The position numbers and the translations under genes were made by a program. The notes below the pieces were generated by a model, which was not told the DNA's origin, searched no databases, and was given only the letters and a program-made list of their open reading frames with translations. Positions 11,640 to 24,332 of a DNA stretch of 64,000 nt are shown in pieces. The stretch is taken from the NCBI GenBank assembly GCA_028673005.1, contig CM054116.1, positions 80,488,572 through 80,552,571 of the forward strand, given 5' to 3'. The DNA is from Tanypteryx hageni (taxonomy: Eukaryota > Arthropoda > Insecta > Odonata > Petaluridae). The stretch's first letter is position 1. Every line of letters starts with the position of its first letter.

Positions 11640-12180
11640 CTAGGGCACTTCCAAGCGAGACTTGTCTGTTGAGGAACTTTTCTGAGAAATTTGACGAGAT
11701 TACGTCGAGATGATGAGAATTGGATACGCAGGAGGAGGAGGCGAATGAGAAGAGAACGAGCGATAGAAAGAAAGAGGCGAGGCGAGACAAGGGCGGAAAA
11801 AATAGAGACCCCTTCTAAGGCCCGGAGGAGGGAGAAAAGAAAAAAAGAGGGAGAAGGTGATACTTTTTTTCTGTCGACCGTGGCACCGGAGCAGTCGGAC
11901 GAGGGGAGGAATGGGCGAAAGAGAGCAGGGAAAAAGGAGGGAGGGGAATGTTTTGTGAACGCGGAGGGCAGAGAGAGAGAGGACCCGTTGCGGTGGACAG
12001 AAGTGAAGATAGGGGGAGGGTGAAGGAGAGAGAGAGAGAGAGAGAGAGAAGCGTCATGGTGGCGGGCGGTGAGGCCCTTGGGGCTGGAGAAGGGTGGCAA
12101 GGCATTTTTATGTCTTCGCACGCGATTTTGCGAGGGGAGAAGGAAAGGATATAGAGGGTGAAGCGGAGAAATAAGAGGTA
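11640..12180. other. Purine-rich, GC-richer island
   Basis: The plus strand is dominated by G and A (GAGGAGG, AAAGAGG, GGGAGAAGG) with a (GA)n run at 12027-12050. The absence of stops produces overlapping open frames on both strands (for example 11525-12121 minus), all low complexity. I treat these as compositional artefacts. It is one of about a dozen such islands in the window. Confidence 0.6.
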
Positions 12181-14558
12181 TGGGGAGAGAGAAAAGAGAG
12201 ACGAGGTTAGAAGGAAGTTAGAAGGATATACTATGCAGAGAATGGCTTAGGGAGTTTTGGTAGATGTTGTCGGATGGTGTAACGGAAGGTGTGATGCTTT
12301 GTTTTTTCGTGGCGCATGTGTGTGTTCGCTTTTGAAATGAGGAGTGAAACAAAAAACCATCGGCGAGTTAGAATTTTTCAGGGTGATCTAAAAGGAGAGA
12401 GGAATGTTTTTACAGGATGACAGGTTCTTTTTTTTAAGGTGACTGAATAAAGATATCCATAGGAAGCGTGCGCGTAAAGGAAGGAATTATGAGAAAATTT
12501 ATATGTATGCGAGGAGAAAAAGGGAGATTTTTTACGAATATGTATTATTTTTCGGACAAGGGGTTTCGCGAGGCATTACCCACGCATTTGCTTGTTATCC
12601 CCTTCCCCCCTCGATTCGTCCGTCTTTTGTTTTCGTAATTTTTTCCCTCTACCGAAGTTGCTATTTTTTCACAAGTGTGCAGTGCTTCTTTTCGGTCGCT
12701 TGCTTAAATCTGTCATTTATCCTACCTTCGAACTCATTTTTTGTTGGTTTATTTTTCAACATAAAATCACGCGTTATTTTTTCCGTGCGAGGATATTGGC
12801 ATTACCTGGCCAAAAAATGCATTTTCCGAGCCTCGTATTTTTTTTGTCTCAGCAGTTCCTGGGGGGGCATCGCATTAATATGTTTACACAGGCATCGGAT
12901 TAAAGCCCCCCGTACATACCCACTGAAATAACATCTCTAATACTAGTGGCCATTAAGAATATGCGAATATCTCATGTTCATGAAAACTTTTTACAGAAAA
13001 TTAACTTTTACCATCATCTGTCTATATTGGTAAGTAAGGGGTATATTTTAGTAGATATGGGAAATATCAGGCAAAGCAAAATTCTTACGGGCTTGCTGAA
13101 CGAGTTTTTATTGACGGTAAAATCCTCGTTAGTGTCTAAAATGCCTTTAGAAAGAGCTACTACAACTTCAACCTCCGATCTCTATAATGGAATTTGCCAA
13201 TGTTGTTCGTGAAAAAGATACAAATACTACACTATCAGCCATTTTCTGTTATAACATAGGAAGACGTTCAATTCTCGAGGTTTCTCGCCACATTTTTACC
13301 CTTTAACCTAAGGAAGGAAGGAAATAAGTGAGGAGGAAGAGAGAAAAAGAGGGGCATGGAAGAAAAAATCTAAAATTAGCACATTCACCTAACCATTCCC
13401 CGTCCTGCTCATCCTGCTAACCTCCTTCCACTCGAGTGGCCCACGTGACGACTCGCTTCGAATGTTCTTTACGCCCCCGAAGGTGAAGGACGTGTTGGAA
13501 GAGACAAAACAAATGCTATAGCCATTTCCATCTTCTCATTCCACCCAACACCCTATCTTTCGAGGGACAACCAAATTCGACTCTTGACCAATAATTCCCC
13601 CTTGCGCTCTTCCGCGCTCTTCTCCCCCGTTTTTTACGCGCGATCTCAACCCTCCCTACCTTTCTTCTTCCCCACCGCTTACCTTCTCCCCTCTCCTTGA
13701 TGTTTCGGCAAAACCTCACACATACGCACGGAGGGTCTATCTGTTTTTCCGTTCCTCGTCCCCTCCTCCTCTCACCCCCTACCTCTCTCAACCCCCCTCC
13801 TCTCCTCTCTCATTCTCTCCCCCTATCTTTTTTCTTCGTTTTTCGCCTCGTGCCATCAACCCTCTTTCCAACCTCGTCTCCGCTCCTCTTAATCCCTAAA
13901 ACTCGTAAACATTATTAAAGCAGCCCGTGAATGCCTTCCCATGTGGAGAATTTTTCCCCAATTTCGTATTGTGCGCCACAATTTGGCGCGACACGAGTTG
14001 TTATTTTTGATATCTTTACGATTTAAGAACGCGTTCGTCTACGCAAAATTCATCCTTTACGATTTGGTGGTGAAAAAAATATTTTAAAAAATATTCTTTT
14101 AGCGAATACTGGATTATCGGTGCGGTAAAATAACGATCTGTATTAGATGTCCAACTCGGGTATAAAAATTCTTTATCGCAGAGAAATAAATGGGAAATGA
14201 ACTTTAAAATCCGTTGCACGAAACTTGAAAGTGGCGTTAAACATTTTCAATGATTCTTTAAATTATGAAAAACTGCCAATTTTTTTCATTCTACTCCAAC
14301 ACTTAACTAACGTTCGGATTTTAAACGGGGATATATATCAACCGTCTCTTTGGCACATTATTACGTGTTTATTAATCTATTACATCAATTTGTGCTCAAG
14401 TAGAGTCCAAAACTTCAAATGCCTATGTTCAATGCTTTGGATTTTATCTCTCTAGTCATACTACGAGTTTTGTCCAACCCTCCTATTCTAGTCAATAACC
14501 ACTAGCTACTTGTAACGACAATAGAAAATTCCTAGATTTCGTTAAATATTTTTAGCTT
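12181..14558. other. Non-coding DNA with a pyrimidine-rich island
   Basis: No gene is recognised. Pyrimidine-rich, GC-elevated sequence lies at about 13380-13910 on the plus strand. Frames at 12503-12931 and 13697-13918 are open only because the sequence is T/C-rich. Confidence 0.55.
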
Positions 14559-15263
14559 ACTTTACAGAATGGAAATAAGCTTATAGTTTCGTCTTTGCGT
14601 CTGTATGGCTGGCTGTTTGCCTGTCTGTCCCCATTATAAACTTTTGAACCAATGGACCGATTTTCATGATACTTGGTGAAAATATCTTGCTACTTGAGCC
14701 AATTCCCCGAAGATAATTTTAATTGCGAATATCGAAAGTTCCGGGTTCGATTCCAGGAACTATTCTTTCCATTTGAATAACATGGCAAATTTGAAATCCA
14801 TCGTGTAGAGTAATTTTCTCTTGCACGTTAAAATATCTTAGAATTGTAATATCGGAGCGGGATTTGTACATACTATTATCTGAGAAAATGAGTGAGGATT
14901 CTAATTTTCGTGGCAGAATTCTGCTTATCGATCGTATTTCTTCGAATTTTGCGTAAATACCGGCCTTTTAAAAAGTTTTGATCACACATTACGAGAGTGG
15001 CCATCGCAACGACTATTGCTGTACTCTAATTCGGTATAGTCTAGTAAACACACGCGTTATTTTTGCCGCACAAATACGCGTGATCATTTTAGTTTTCCAT
15101 TCGAATGTATTTGTAATATTTTATAACGCTAAATTATGAAATTTGAGAACTCAAAGAGCTACATATCCGCGGTGATTTTAAAGCTATTAAAGCCAATATA
15201 AATATTAAATAAATAATTATGTGAAAAGTAGGCATCATATGTGCCGTTTGAATCGTCTTGTTT
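14559..15263. repeat. Dispersed repeat R1, copy 2
   Basis: Second copy of the repeat at 10693-11233, in the same orientation, with the exact B-box-like GGTTCGATTCC at 14744-14754. It contains an extra block between two GCGT tetramers (14951-14954 and 15078-15081, 127 bp apart). Copy 1 retains a single GCGT at this point. Either copy 1 lost the block by recombination at the short repeat, or copy 2 represents the fuller element. Confidence 0.82.
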
Positions 15264-18200
15264 CTCTATCAATTTCTCATCCAATTCTCTATATCGTATT
15301 CTCCTGCGCTCGTTTCCATCTCCCTTGGAAATCTTTTTAACTCTTTAAGAAGGTATTCCGTCCAAGGTGTTGATAACTTTCACACGTTATACTGAGCTTG
15401 TTGATGGTAATTTATGGGCATTTTTATTGATAGGTGTACCAGTATCGCATAAAACCTATTGCTGCATTCACGCATACAATCGCACGACGGCAATTCCGGA
15501 TGATTAACTAAATCTTCAACTTAAAAAGTATGTAATGTCGTCAAAGCCAAATTCAGAATATGCGATTTGATTGGTTTAATGCACAATATTTTTATAAAAA
15601 TTCGTAGAAAAAATTATTAAATAAATTGTTCGCGGTAACGTAGTTGCTCCTGTTAACGAGAGATATTTGCAAAAATGAATCTTGCATATGTTTGCTTTTA
15701 AAATGCATTTTGCATAAAACTTTTAATAAAGAAACAATATTATAAACAGTTATATAAATTGGGGGAATTATGTATAAAATGCTAGACTAAAAAAGGGGAA
15801 GAGTTTTAATAACTAAGTAGTAATTGAGATGAGATACGAAAGTTTTGATAAACTATTTTCCAATTAATCAATGGTTTCTTGTTTAGTATAGCTCACATAA
15901 TGCTTTTCGAAACTTTTTAACAATTGTTTCACTAATTAAAAATAAAATATATGAAGCCCATCTCAACGCTTTCCCGATTCTGAAGAAATCCCTAAAAAAA
16001 TTTCCACCTCTTGAGTAAACGGAAAAATGCTTGCCGTGTATTTACCAAAGAAACATAATCTTCAAATTATTTATATGTGCTACGAAAAAAGTCATCATTA
16101 AAGAAAAATCGTAATATCCAGTTAATTTCTACAAGTTATATACTATGCTTTAATGTCGAATTGAGTTTCCAACTACTGTAGCAAATGATAACACCATGGA
16201 TTATTTAATGCGATCAAAAGTCAATTTACAGACATGATACGTCTTATTGGAAAATTTATACGGTAAAGGTTCTTTTCCTAAACTTCGTTCAAGTTTGATG
16301 CGAACATTTTCTCACCTTCCCTGAAACATTCACGAAAATGTAATTAACTCCAATCTCTACCTAACTCACGAATTAAATCCTATTTTTCTCCGTCATTTAT
16401 ACCTTAGTAGATATATAGAATAAGCTTTCGACTCACCGGGAAAACTCTCACGCAAAACTTTTCCAGCCAAATCTGTGAATTCGTCTATTATTTTATTTCC
16501 GACGCAAAAATCCCAATTATTCTTTGTCTCCCTTCCGCCCGAACAGCTCATATCGATCTATCTATCCAGATGGCAACCTAAGAAAATTTTCCTCGAAATA
16601 ACTCTCTTCATTCTTTTCTCCCAGCTCGAAAAATCTTCTTCCACTTATCTAATCCCCCGTTTTTTCTCTTTTCGCTAATTCCACCCATCCTCACTTCCTT
16701 CTATAGAACCTTTTTCCGCAAATAAAGATATAAGATTTCACCAGACCGTTATACGTTATATCCGTTAGGTGGTAAACTGTTTACTTTCACGCACATGATG
16801 AGGTCAAGTCTATGGAAAAATCTTCCTTCGTGATTTAGAAAATGGGACGGAGAAATAGACGTTAAAAACGACTCGTTCTAACCTTTAAATTTATCAATTC
16901 CTCTTTAGTTAATTAGGCAGATAAATAGCCTTACTTTAATGTCTTGGAATGGTCACCTTATGTTTTCTAACTGTACACTTTCCTCTCTATTAAAGAAAGA
17001 ATTATCGAGCTCGCTTTGTGGCTAAATTCAAATACAAAAAGTATTTCTCCAGCTATATAAAACAAACAGTAGTCCCTGGCGCAATACTGGGGTAACTTTC
17101 TTGTAAAGGACAAAATCATATTGCTCAAATTTATTATCTTATGCAAAAGAATTGCGTGTTCGTACAGGCCATGGCTTTTCAACCGCGGGAACGAAAATGC
17201 TAAAGATTTTAATTATTCTACTTCTGTTTTCACGCATGACTTCCGAATTAGAGTCTTTGATTTTACGATTACGAATAAACTTATAAAACATGAGCTCGGC
17301 AATTCTTTATGGAATATGTCAAGAATTTTGTTTGCGGAAAAAGATAATTTCTACTGATCGAAGAAATCTCCACGACTTGTTACATGATATAAGGAGAGAA
17401 CGGAAAACGAATTGATATATTTATAGCGTTAACAATGCTTGCGCATTTGTAATATTAGAGATCTTTCAGTTATCTGAGGCTATCCTTAAAATTCAAGAAG
17501 CAGCAACTTCGAAAAGCGCCCCCAATTCCTTTAAGACGAGTCTGTTTAAGTGTAGGTTGTCTCAGCACCGTCTGGTAAGAAAAGAACACCTGATCTTCTT
17601 ACCCTTTTCTTTTTTATGGAGATGTTTTGGTGTCTGTGAATTGCTACCTTGATGACAGGTAGATATTTTATAAAGGGAAGTGTCTATGAAGTAAGTCTTC
17701 TTCCCTGATATCTTTTTGTCCTGCTATCGCCATATGGAGTTGATGGGCAACAGCGGCGTTTGGGAGGTGTTAAAAAACATTCGGAAAACTCAAATCTCTC
17801 TATATATGTACGTGTACTTCCTAACTATCATCTGGTGGCATGAAAATCCTGTTAAAAAATACGTTTTTTAGTTGGTTTTCAAAAATTTCTTTCACCTTTG
17901 CATCACCGCATCATGTCTTAACAACGTGAAAACATAAATTCTGAATTTTCCCACACTTTATTTTCAGATTGTTTTTCGTTACCCATGTTAATAACCACCA
18001 ACTTACGAAATACATTTCAATGTATGCAATCGCTGATTCTAAATATTTATTACCCATGTTGGTTCGGGAAATGTTTAAATTCTGTAAATCTTTTACAACT
18101 TTTGAAACCAATTATGCGTGTTTCTCATCCAGTTAAGAAGAAAGCTATACAACATCCTTCTATTACCTTCAGTTTAATCCTATTCTTTATTTACATTATA

Positions 18201-18635
18201 TATTGATCATTCAGATTACATGACTTTGCACACGTGAATAAGAATGTTTAATTTGATGAATTCGCGTGAAACAGTTCCTTCCCTCCTATTTTAGCGTGCA
18301 CGAGAGATTTTAAAAATAAGATACTGTCCTTACCGCAAACACACGCTCGGCTTCACTTTCCACCCAAATATCTTCCACAAAATTTCAAAAGCTCGGGGAA
18401 CATGATATAGAAAGGAAACTCCTCCACTTCGTTTCGCGTTGAGTAGAAAAAATTTCACAGATTTCCGGTTACATAAAATAACTCCCACAACCTCCAATTT
18501 CTGTTCAACCTTTTTCCTTTTCTGCAGTCACAACATTTCCAAGGAAAGTACAATTTTTCTCTTTCCACGTATTATCATCAATGATGAATTTGGAAGGAGA
18601 GAGGGAGAAAATGTAGGCGAGCTGAATCCAATATA
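15264..18635. other. Non-coding DNA, no gene recognised
   Basis: AT-rich sequence without repeats or protein motifs that I can recognise. Open frames are short and random-looking. Confidence 0.55.
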
Positions 18636-18665
18636 CAGGGTGTAACAAAAGTAACGCAACATTTT
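18636..18665 (+). repeat. Left terminal inverted repeat of the mariner-type element
   Basis: Thirty bases identical to the inverse of 19914-19943. TA lies directly outside. Confidence 0.93.
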
Positions 18666-18804
18666 GTAATTACTGTAACTTAAATAAATTACACATTTAT
18701 ATTTTTTCTATATAAATTTTATTTTTGATTTGTATTAAATAATTATGCAGTGATCTTTGTTTAATTGATTTGTTTAAATAATTGTTGTTTAAGATAGACT
18801 AATT

Positions 18805-19893
18805 ATGGTGAGAGTTCGACTAAACTTGAATGAAAGAATAAGGATGGTACAAATTTATTATAAAAAAAGAATTACACTGAAGTTAGTAGAGTAATTGCAG
18901 AAGAATTTCATCGTCCTCCTCATCGCTTCAGTATACAGAGTCTCATTTTAAAATTTGAGAGGACTGGTTCAGTAGCCGATGCTCCGAAAAGTGGACGCCC
19001 GTCATTGGTAAAGAATGGATGCTCCCATAATGCAATTCGTGATCAGCTTATTCCGCAGCATCAACACGCAGAATTTCAAAACAACTAACAGATAAAGATG
19101 ATTACAAGGTCACCCACATAACAGTTTTAAGAACGCTGAAAACTTGCAAGCTAAAGCCATACATACCCAGACTTCTTAATGCAATACATGAGGATGATGC
19201 CGACCGGCGTTTGGAGTTTTGTGAAATGTTTCTGCAGATGCAGGCTTGTGACTCAGGGTTTGTCGATAACATCATTTTGCCTGATGAAGCTCTCTTCAAA
19301 TTAAACGGCCACATCAACAGGCACAATTGCATTTATTGGGAGGATGAGAATCCGCACATGGTGCTGACAAATGAGGTTAATCTTCCAGGTGTCTCTATTG
19401 GGCCTTACTTTTTTAATGGAAATGTCAATAAGAATTCTTACATGGCTATGTTACGAGAATGGTTACGGCCCAGAATTCAGAATCATGTCAATAATGGAGG
19501 ATATTTTCAGCAAGTTGGCGCTCCATCTCATTATGAATCGATTGTACGTGATTGGTTTAATGAACAACTTCCTCAACGGTGGATAGGTCGCCGGGGCTTC
19601 ATTTCTTGGCCACCCCGTTCGCCGGACTTAATCCCCCTGATTTTTTCTTATTGGGTTTTCTGAAAGATAAAGACTATGGTCAGCAGCCACGAAGTCTTCA
19701 AGAATTAAAGAATGCAATATCTTTTGCAATAGAAGAAATTGGTGTTGATATTTGTAGAAATGTTTGCCGATCTGTAACCGAAAGATTTCGGATGTGTTTT
19801 AATCATGACGGAGGACATTTTGAAAATTTAAAACATAACTCATTGACACTTTTCATATTTCATCATTTATATAGTCTTTTTCTTGTTTTATAA
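18805..19893 (+). pseudogene. Mariner-type (DDE) transposase pseudogene
   Basis: The reading starts at ATG 18805 (MVRVRLNLNERIRMV) with an N-terminal helix-turn-helix part including SGRPSLVKNG. It continues through the catalytic domain and ends at a stop at 19891-19893. Frames must be changed near 18875, near 19050 and near 19630. Catalytic positions visible: Asp in LPDEALFKLNGH (19283-19285), the second Asp expected in QQDGAP but read as Val (GTT, 19514-19516), and Asp in WPPRSPDL (19625-19627). The last two are 37 codons apart, a DD37D-like spacing. Loss of the second acidic residue plus three frameshifts makes it inactive. Confidence 0.92.
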
Positions 19894-19913
19894 TCATTAA
19901 TAAATGCAGTTAT

Positions 19914-19943
19914 AAAATGTTGCGTTACTTTTGTTACACCCTG
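19914..19943 (-). repeat. Right terminal inverted repeat of the mariner-type element
   Basis: Thirty bases complementary to the left repeat. The outer flank is TG and then TA-rich sequence. Confidence 0.93.
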
Positions 19944-20070
19944 TGTATATATATATATTAACTAAAGGAAAAGAAAAGGTAGTGATAAGGGTGGCAACAA
20001 GGTGTTGAGGGAAGCCCAGCGGACACTCACCAAGTTGAGGACCAAGCTGGCAGTATATATATATATATTG
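19944..20070. repeat. Short TA runs between two mobile elements
   Basis: Two short TA runs (about 19946-19959 and 20054-20069) bracket about 90 bp of unassigned sequence between the mariner-type element and LINE copy B. A TA run again lies exactly at the 5' limit of the LINE. Confidence 0.7.
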
Positions 20071-20934
20071 GAAAAAAAGATAAGGAAATCAGAAATCTAT
20101 AGATCATTTAGAAAATCCTCGAGAAAATGGATGAGAGGAAAAAGTGGAAACACGTTGATAAAATACAACAGATAGAGAAGTTATGACGGTACGATACGAT
20201 GTACGCTAGGGCACTGGAATTAGAAGATAGGAAACCTAATAGAGTCCGTGGTAAAGGAATTATGATTTCAGACGGGAAGATAGTCGCAAAACCAATGGTT
20301 GAGACACAGATATGAGAAGAATACATTAACGAACTATACAAAAAGTAGGAAAGATCGATGAAAACAGAACTAAAAGAAGAGAACGACGTTGAAAAGGACA
20401 ACTCGGGACCAAGTATTATGGAAAGCGAAGTATAAAAAGCGATACAGAAGCTTATGAAAGGAAAAGCTACAGGCAGCGATGGGATACCGGCAGAGGTATC
20501 ATGGGATCGGAAGAACTAAAACTGATAACATAATTAATTAATAAGATTTACAACTTGGTAGAGTGGTCTCAGGAGTTCATAGAAGTAACAATGATTCCGC
20601 GAAAGAAGAAGCCAAAGTCAATGGAATGTAAAGTCTACAGAACGATAAGCCTACGGTAACACATTTCGAAGATCATTTTTCATAAAAGGCTAGAGAAAAA
20701 GGTCGAAGAAATATTAGCGGAAGAACAATTCAGTTCCAGAATAGGACAAGAAACCAGAGATGCTATTGGTGTAGTAAGAATCATATCAGAAAGTGTAATG
20801 TAGTACAGCCAAGATTGCTGCTTATGTTTCGTCGACCGGCAGAAGGCCTTCTATAGAGTAAATTGCGTAACGCTGATGAGGATATTAAAGGATATGTGTA
20901 GACTGGAAAGACAGGAGACTGATCAGGAATCTAT

Positions 20935-21279
20935 GTGAATCAAGTTGTAAAGGTCAGGTTGGAGAATGCGGACTCCTGCGGAGTAAATATCGGTAGAGAA
21001 GTAAGACAGGGCTGCTGTCTATCACCGACCCTATTCAATATATATGGAGAAAGTGTAATGCAAGAAGCGTTAGAAGGGACAGGAGGTTTCAAAATTGGAG
21101 GAAGGATTATAAGAACAGTAAAATACGTGGATGATCAAGTACTTCTAGCAAGAAAGGAAGAGGAACTCCAGAAAATGATAAATAGACTAGTAATAACAGG
21201 TAGAATATACGGTATGGAAATAAATACAGAAAAATCCAAGGTCATTCGAGTATCGTGCAAAGAAGAATCTAAACATTAA
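20935..21279 (+). pseudogene. Reverse transcriptase palm pseudogene (LINE copy B, first unit)
   Basis: A 114-codon open piece: NQVVKVRLENADSCGVNIG, GREVRQGCCLSPTLFN, KYVDDQVLLARKEEE and MEINTEKSKVIRVS. It keeps the YxDD catalytic box that copies A and C have lost. Upstream, the first aspartate motif is recognisable (CFVDRQKAFYRV, about 20826) but sits among stops. The frame ends just after the palm, shortly before the junction to the second unit. Confidence 0.85.
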
Positions 21280-21318
21280 TATTGGAGGAAAGCCTTTAGA
21301 ACGAGTTTCTGAGTATAA

Positions 21319-21820
21319 ATGCTAGAAGAAACAGGAAATTACAAGTTTGGTGGAAAGATTATAAGGACAGTAAAATATACGGATGATCAAGTACTTCAAG
21401 CAAGAAAGGAAAAGAAACTTTAAAAAAATATTAATAGAATGACTGCTAGAAAATACCTAATGAAAATAAATACAGAAAAATCCAAGGTCATATGAATATC
21501 GGGTAAAGAAGAAAACTTGAACATAAGAATTGGTAGTAAGCCATTCAAATAAATTTCAGAATATAAATATCTTGGAATCATTATAACGAGAGATGCGAAT
21601 GTACGGAAATAGCGAAAAGGAAAGCCGCTTTCAGATGAAAGAAACTCCTACTAACGGGAAATATAAAGGAGGATAATGATAAAATGCTATATATGTAGTA
21701 TAGCTTTATATTGGGCAGAAACATTATATATAGGAAAAAAAATATAGGAAAAATTATATAAATTCCTTGGAAAGCTTCGAAAAGTGGGCATGCAGAAGAA
21801 TGCCGAAGATAAAATGACAT
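21319..21820 (+). pseudogene. Second reverse transcriptase palm/C-terminal unit (LINE copy B)
   Basis: Restarts at LEETGNYKFGGKIIRTVK and continues through YTDDQVLQARKEKK, MKINTEKSKVI and ISEYKYLGIIITRDANV. The first unit (21060-21318) already covered this stretch up to SEYK. Stops interrupt it. It is more diverged than the first unit, so it derives from another copy of the family rather than from a fresh tandem duplication. Confidence 0.78.
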
Positions 21821-21990
21821 ATGGGATGAAAAGGAGGAATAGCAGATAAGCGAATGATTATACAGACTATAAGAAAGAAGAAGGCGAACTGGATTGGAAA
21901 TTACCTTAGGAGAGAGAGAGAGAGCAGGATTATAGAAGTGTTAGAATAGAAACTGCAAGGAATAATAGAGACAGATAAGACACATATGTA

Positions 21991-24332
21991 TGATCACATT
22001 AGGCGCAATTTAATTGAAAACGTTTAATGATTAAATAAACTGCAGCCATCCTTGAGGCATATTAGGTTTTGGAATTCTTCGTTTGATTGCAATTCCCGGC
22101 GTGCAACAAAAATCAGTGATAATGATAAGCGACATATTATTTGCACACATAAATGCATATGCTCATATACGAAGCATTAACGTAAATGCTAAGAATTCCC
22201 TCGAGGAAGTAAGATCTGGAACACTATTAGTAATTTGTTATAATTTGATTTTTTCGTTTAACCATTCAGAGCCAATGCGTGGAACGGCAGCACCCTAAAC
22301 AGTCCTTTTTGATGAAAGTCACTTCATCTTATCAAATATGTCCATTTTGCATCTAGAGTTCCGTGCGTCAAAAACTGAAACAAGAAAAATAAACGAAGGT
22401 ATAGTGCACAACAGTAGAATGACATTTCTAACAAGAGACTGGTAATGGGGGATAGAAAAATTTTCTCGCCCAAACACAACATTCTCTAAGTCACCCCATT
22501 TCTCATATCTCCCTTTCCTATCTCCTTTCTTTCCTTCCTCTTCCTCTCTCCTCCAATCTTCAAGGTCTTAAAAACCTCTCCGACGGTCGTTAGGATCTCT
22601 CACTTTTCCATGTAATTTGATGCCTTCGAAAAACAGTTGCGCCAAAATGACCTGTGTGGGACTTTTTCTTTTTAATGTCACTAAAGTCTTTTATGCCGCC
22701 TTCAACGACCGCCGCAATATTATGTCCTTCGTTTCCTAGCGGTGTCTCAACCATTTGTCATCTAGGTTCTTTCAAATGGTTGGTTTGCTCCGTATTAAAT
22801 TGGAGAGGATTGGACTAGAAAGTAGGATTCCGTGAAGGAAATACCCAAGTTAGCCGAAAGATGCTAAAGTGTCTAGACACGGAAGTCATCAAAACTACCA
22901 CTCTTTAAGTGAAATAGAGTTGGCGATTAGAATCGTAAAGGATTATTAAGAACTTTTAGGAAGTTAAGTCCAGGGAACTTCCGGGGAATAGGAAGTTAGA
23001 TTCGCCTGATGCTCTTTCCTTCTCTCTCGCTCTTATTATCTCACTCTAAAAGGACGTAGTTATTCAGAACGCCGTCATTTCCTATCTCTTTTTAATCTCG
23101 GGATATTACCTTATTTTGAGCTCTTGTATACCTTGGGAGATTCTGCGAGAGAGAGGCGTCGCACAATGTATCGTTCAGATGGGTTCAAGGGTGTGAAACG
23201 AAGCTATTTGATTTCCGGTGGCGATGTTATCGAAATTATGCATTAAAGAGATGGGATTCTGGGGAAATTGTTCCCTTTTTAGCTGCATGCGTGCGGTTAT
23301 TTTTTAAATAATGTTTCCTCATAATTCTTCTTTTATCTGGCTTTTGCTACGTTTTCTTGAAGATTGTAGTTCATAATTTTCGCTCTCATCTGTGTTGAAT
23401 TAATTTTTAACGAGTTGATGTTTCAGATTGTTTCTTTAGAACCTAAGTATTCAATTTTAATGGAAAATTAACCATTGAAATGTTCGGCGAGAATGTAGGC
23501 TTGGTTATGAAAACTGATTTGTTGACGAGTCGGAAGAAACTCCAGTGGCGGAAGCGCATTTTAAAAATTTTATTCCATTACTTAGAAATTCTGTATAAAT
23601 GGTATTTTTCATCACAAAAAATAATCAAATTATATATTTTTCTTGGATAGTTTTTTAAATTATGCTTTTCCCTTTTGAAATTCAAATACAGGAATTATTG
23701 TGTAGCGACAAACTTTTAGCGAGAAAGAAAGCGAGCAGTATTTTTTATTTCAATTCTATTAGAATGGCACTTATCATTTTAATATGAAACTATAGAATAA
23801 GCCACTCTATTATACTTATAACTTTATTTTTACGGTTTCTAAATTACGAGTCATTTACAGTACCTACTACGTTTTCAACCCTATTGAATTAAAAGTATAA
23901 TATTACGATAAAATGTCAACCTTTCTCTATCCACTGTAAGCCTTATATTTATGGTTCTTCTATACATGGCCACGTTACACCGGAAAACTTTCTCAATTTT
24001 CCTATTTGTTTTCATTTTTTTCTTCGAAGTTACATCCTGTTTCATAAGACTTCAATCTACAATTACTTACACTCTCAATAGTAATGTGTCCGATCCGTTG
24101 CTTTTTCCAATTGTTATGCTCTTCGATTCAAGTCATAGAATCTCGTGCGGACAATGAACCAATAGTTTATTTCCCTCTTTATGTTTTCGAAATACACCTC
24201 TTATCTTTATTTAATACGTTAAAGGTTTTACTGAAGATAAAAACCCACAATTACATTGTAAAAATTATAATTAATTTAACACAAGTATATTCCAAATTAT
24301 AAGTTATAATAAATTTAATTACAAGTATAAAC
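21991..24332. other. Non-coding DNA, no gene recognised
   Basis: AT-rich with a short pyrimidine patch at 22500-22560. I recognise no domain, RNA gene or mobile element end. Confidence 0.55.

Larger units (their letters stand above)
18636..19943 (+). mobile_element. Full-length Tc1/mariner-superfamily element
   Basis: The 1308-bp element has perfect 30-bp terminal inverted repeats (18636-18665 and 19914-19943) beginning CAGGGTGTAACAAAAG. TA precedes the left end (18634-18635). At the right end TG lies between the repeat and the next TA (19946-19947). Inside is a single decayed transposase frame on the plus strand. Size, single gene, repeat length and TA target fit mariner-type elements. The perfect repeats imply a fairly young insertion, yet the transposase is badly broken, so it may have been mobilised by an enzyme supplied in trans. 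Confidence 0.94.
20071..21990 (+). mobile_element. RTE/BovB-like LINE, copy B (composite)
   Basis: The plus strand reads through the region between endonuclease and polymerase (DGKIVAKP..E..EEYINELYKK), the polymerase fingers and palm, and a C-terminal part ending near 21990 (RMPKIK-like, then ANDYTDYKKEEG). Stops and frameshifts are frequent. It is more diverged than copies A and C. At 21318/21319 the reading jumps back: a second, different copy of the palm segment begins, so YVDDQVLL (21124 onward) and YTDDQVLQ (21378 onward) occur one after the other. The 5' limit is a short TA run. Confidence 0.88.

Noticed and set aside
11365..12121. Minus-strand frames of 141 and 198 codons, the first with a signal-peptide-like start
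   Set aside because: The hydrophobic start comes from T/C-rich composition opposite a purine island. There is no recognised domain, the frames overlap each other, and the sequence runs into low complexity.
12503..12931. Plus-strand 142-codon frame rich in Phe, Ser and Cys
   Set aside because: T/C-rich DNA. An overlapping frame (12592-12903) is equally open, so there is no frame preference.
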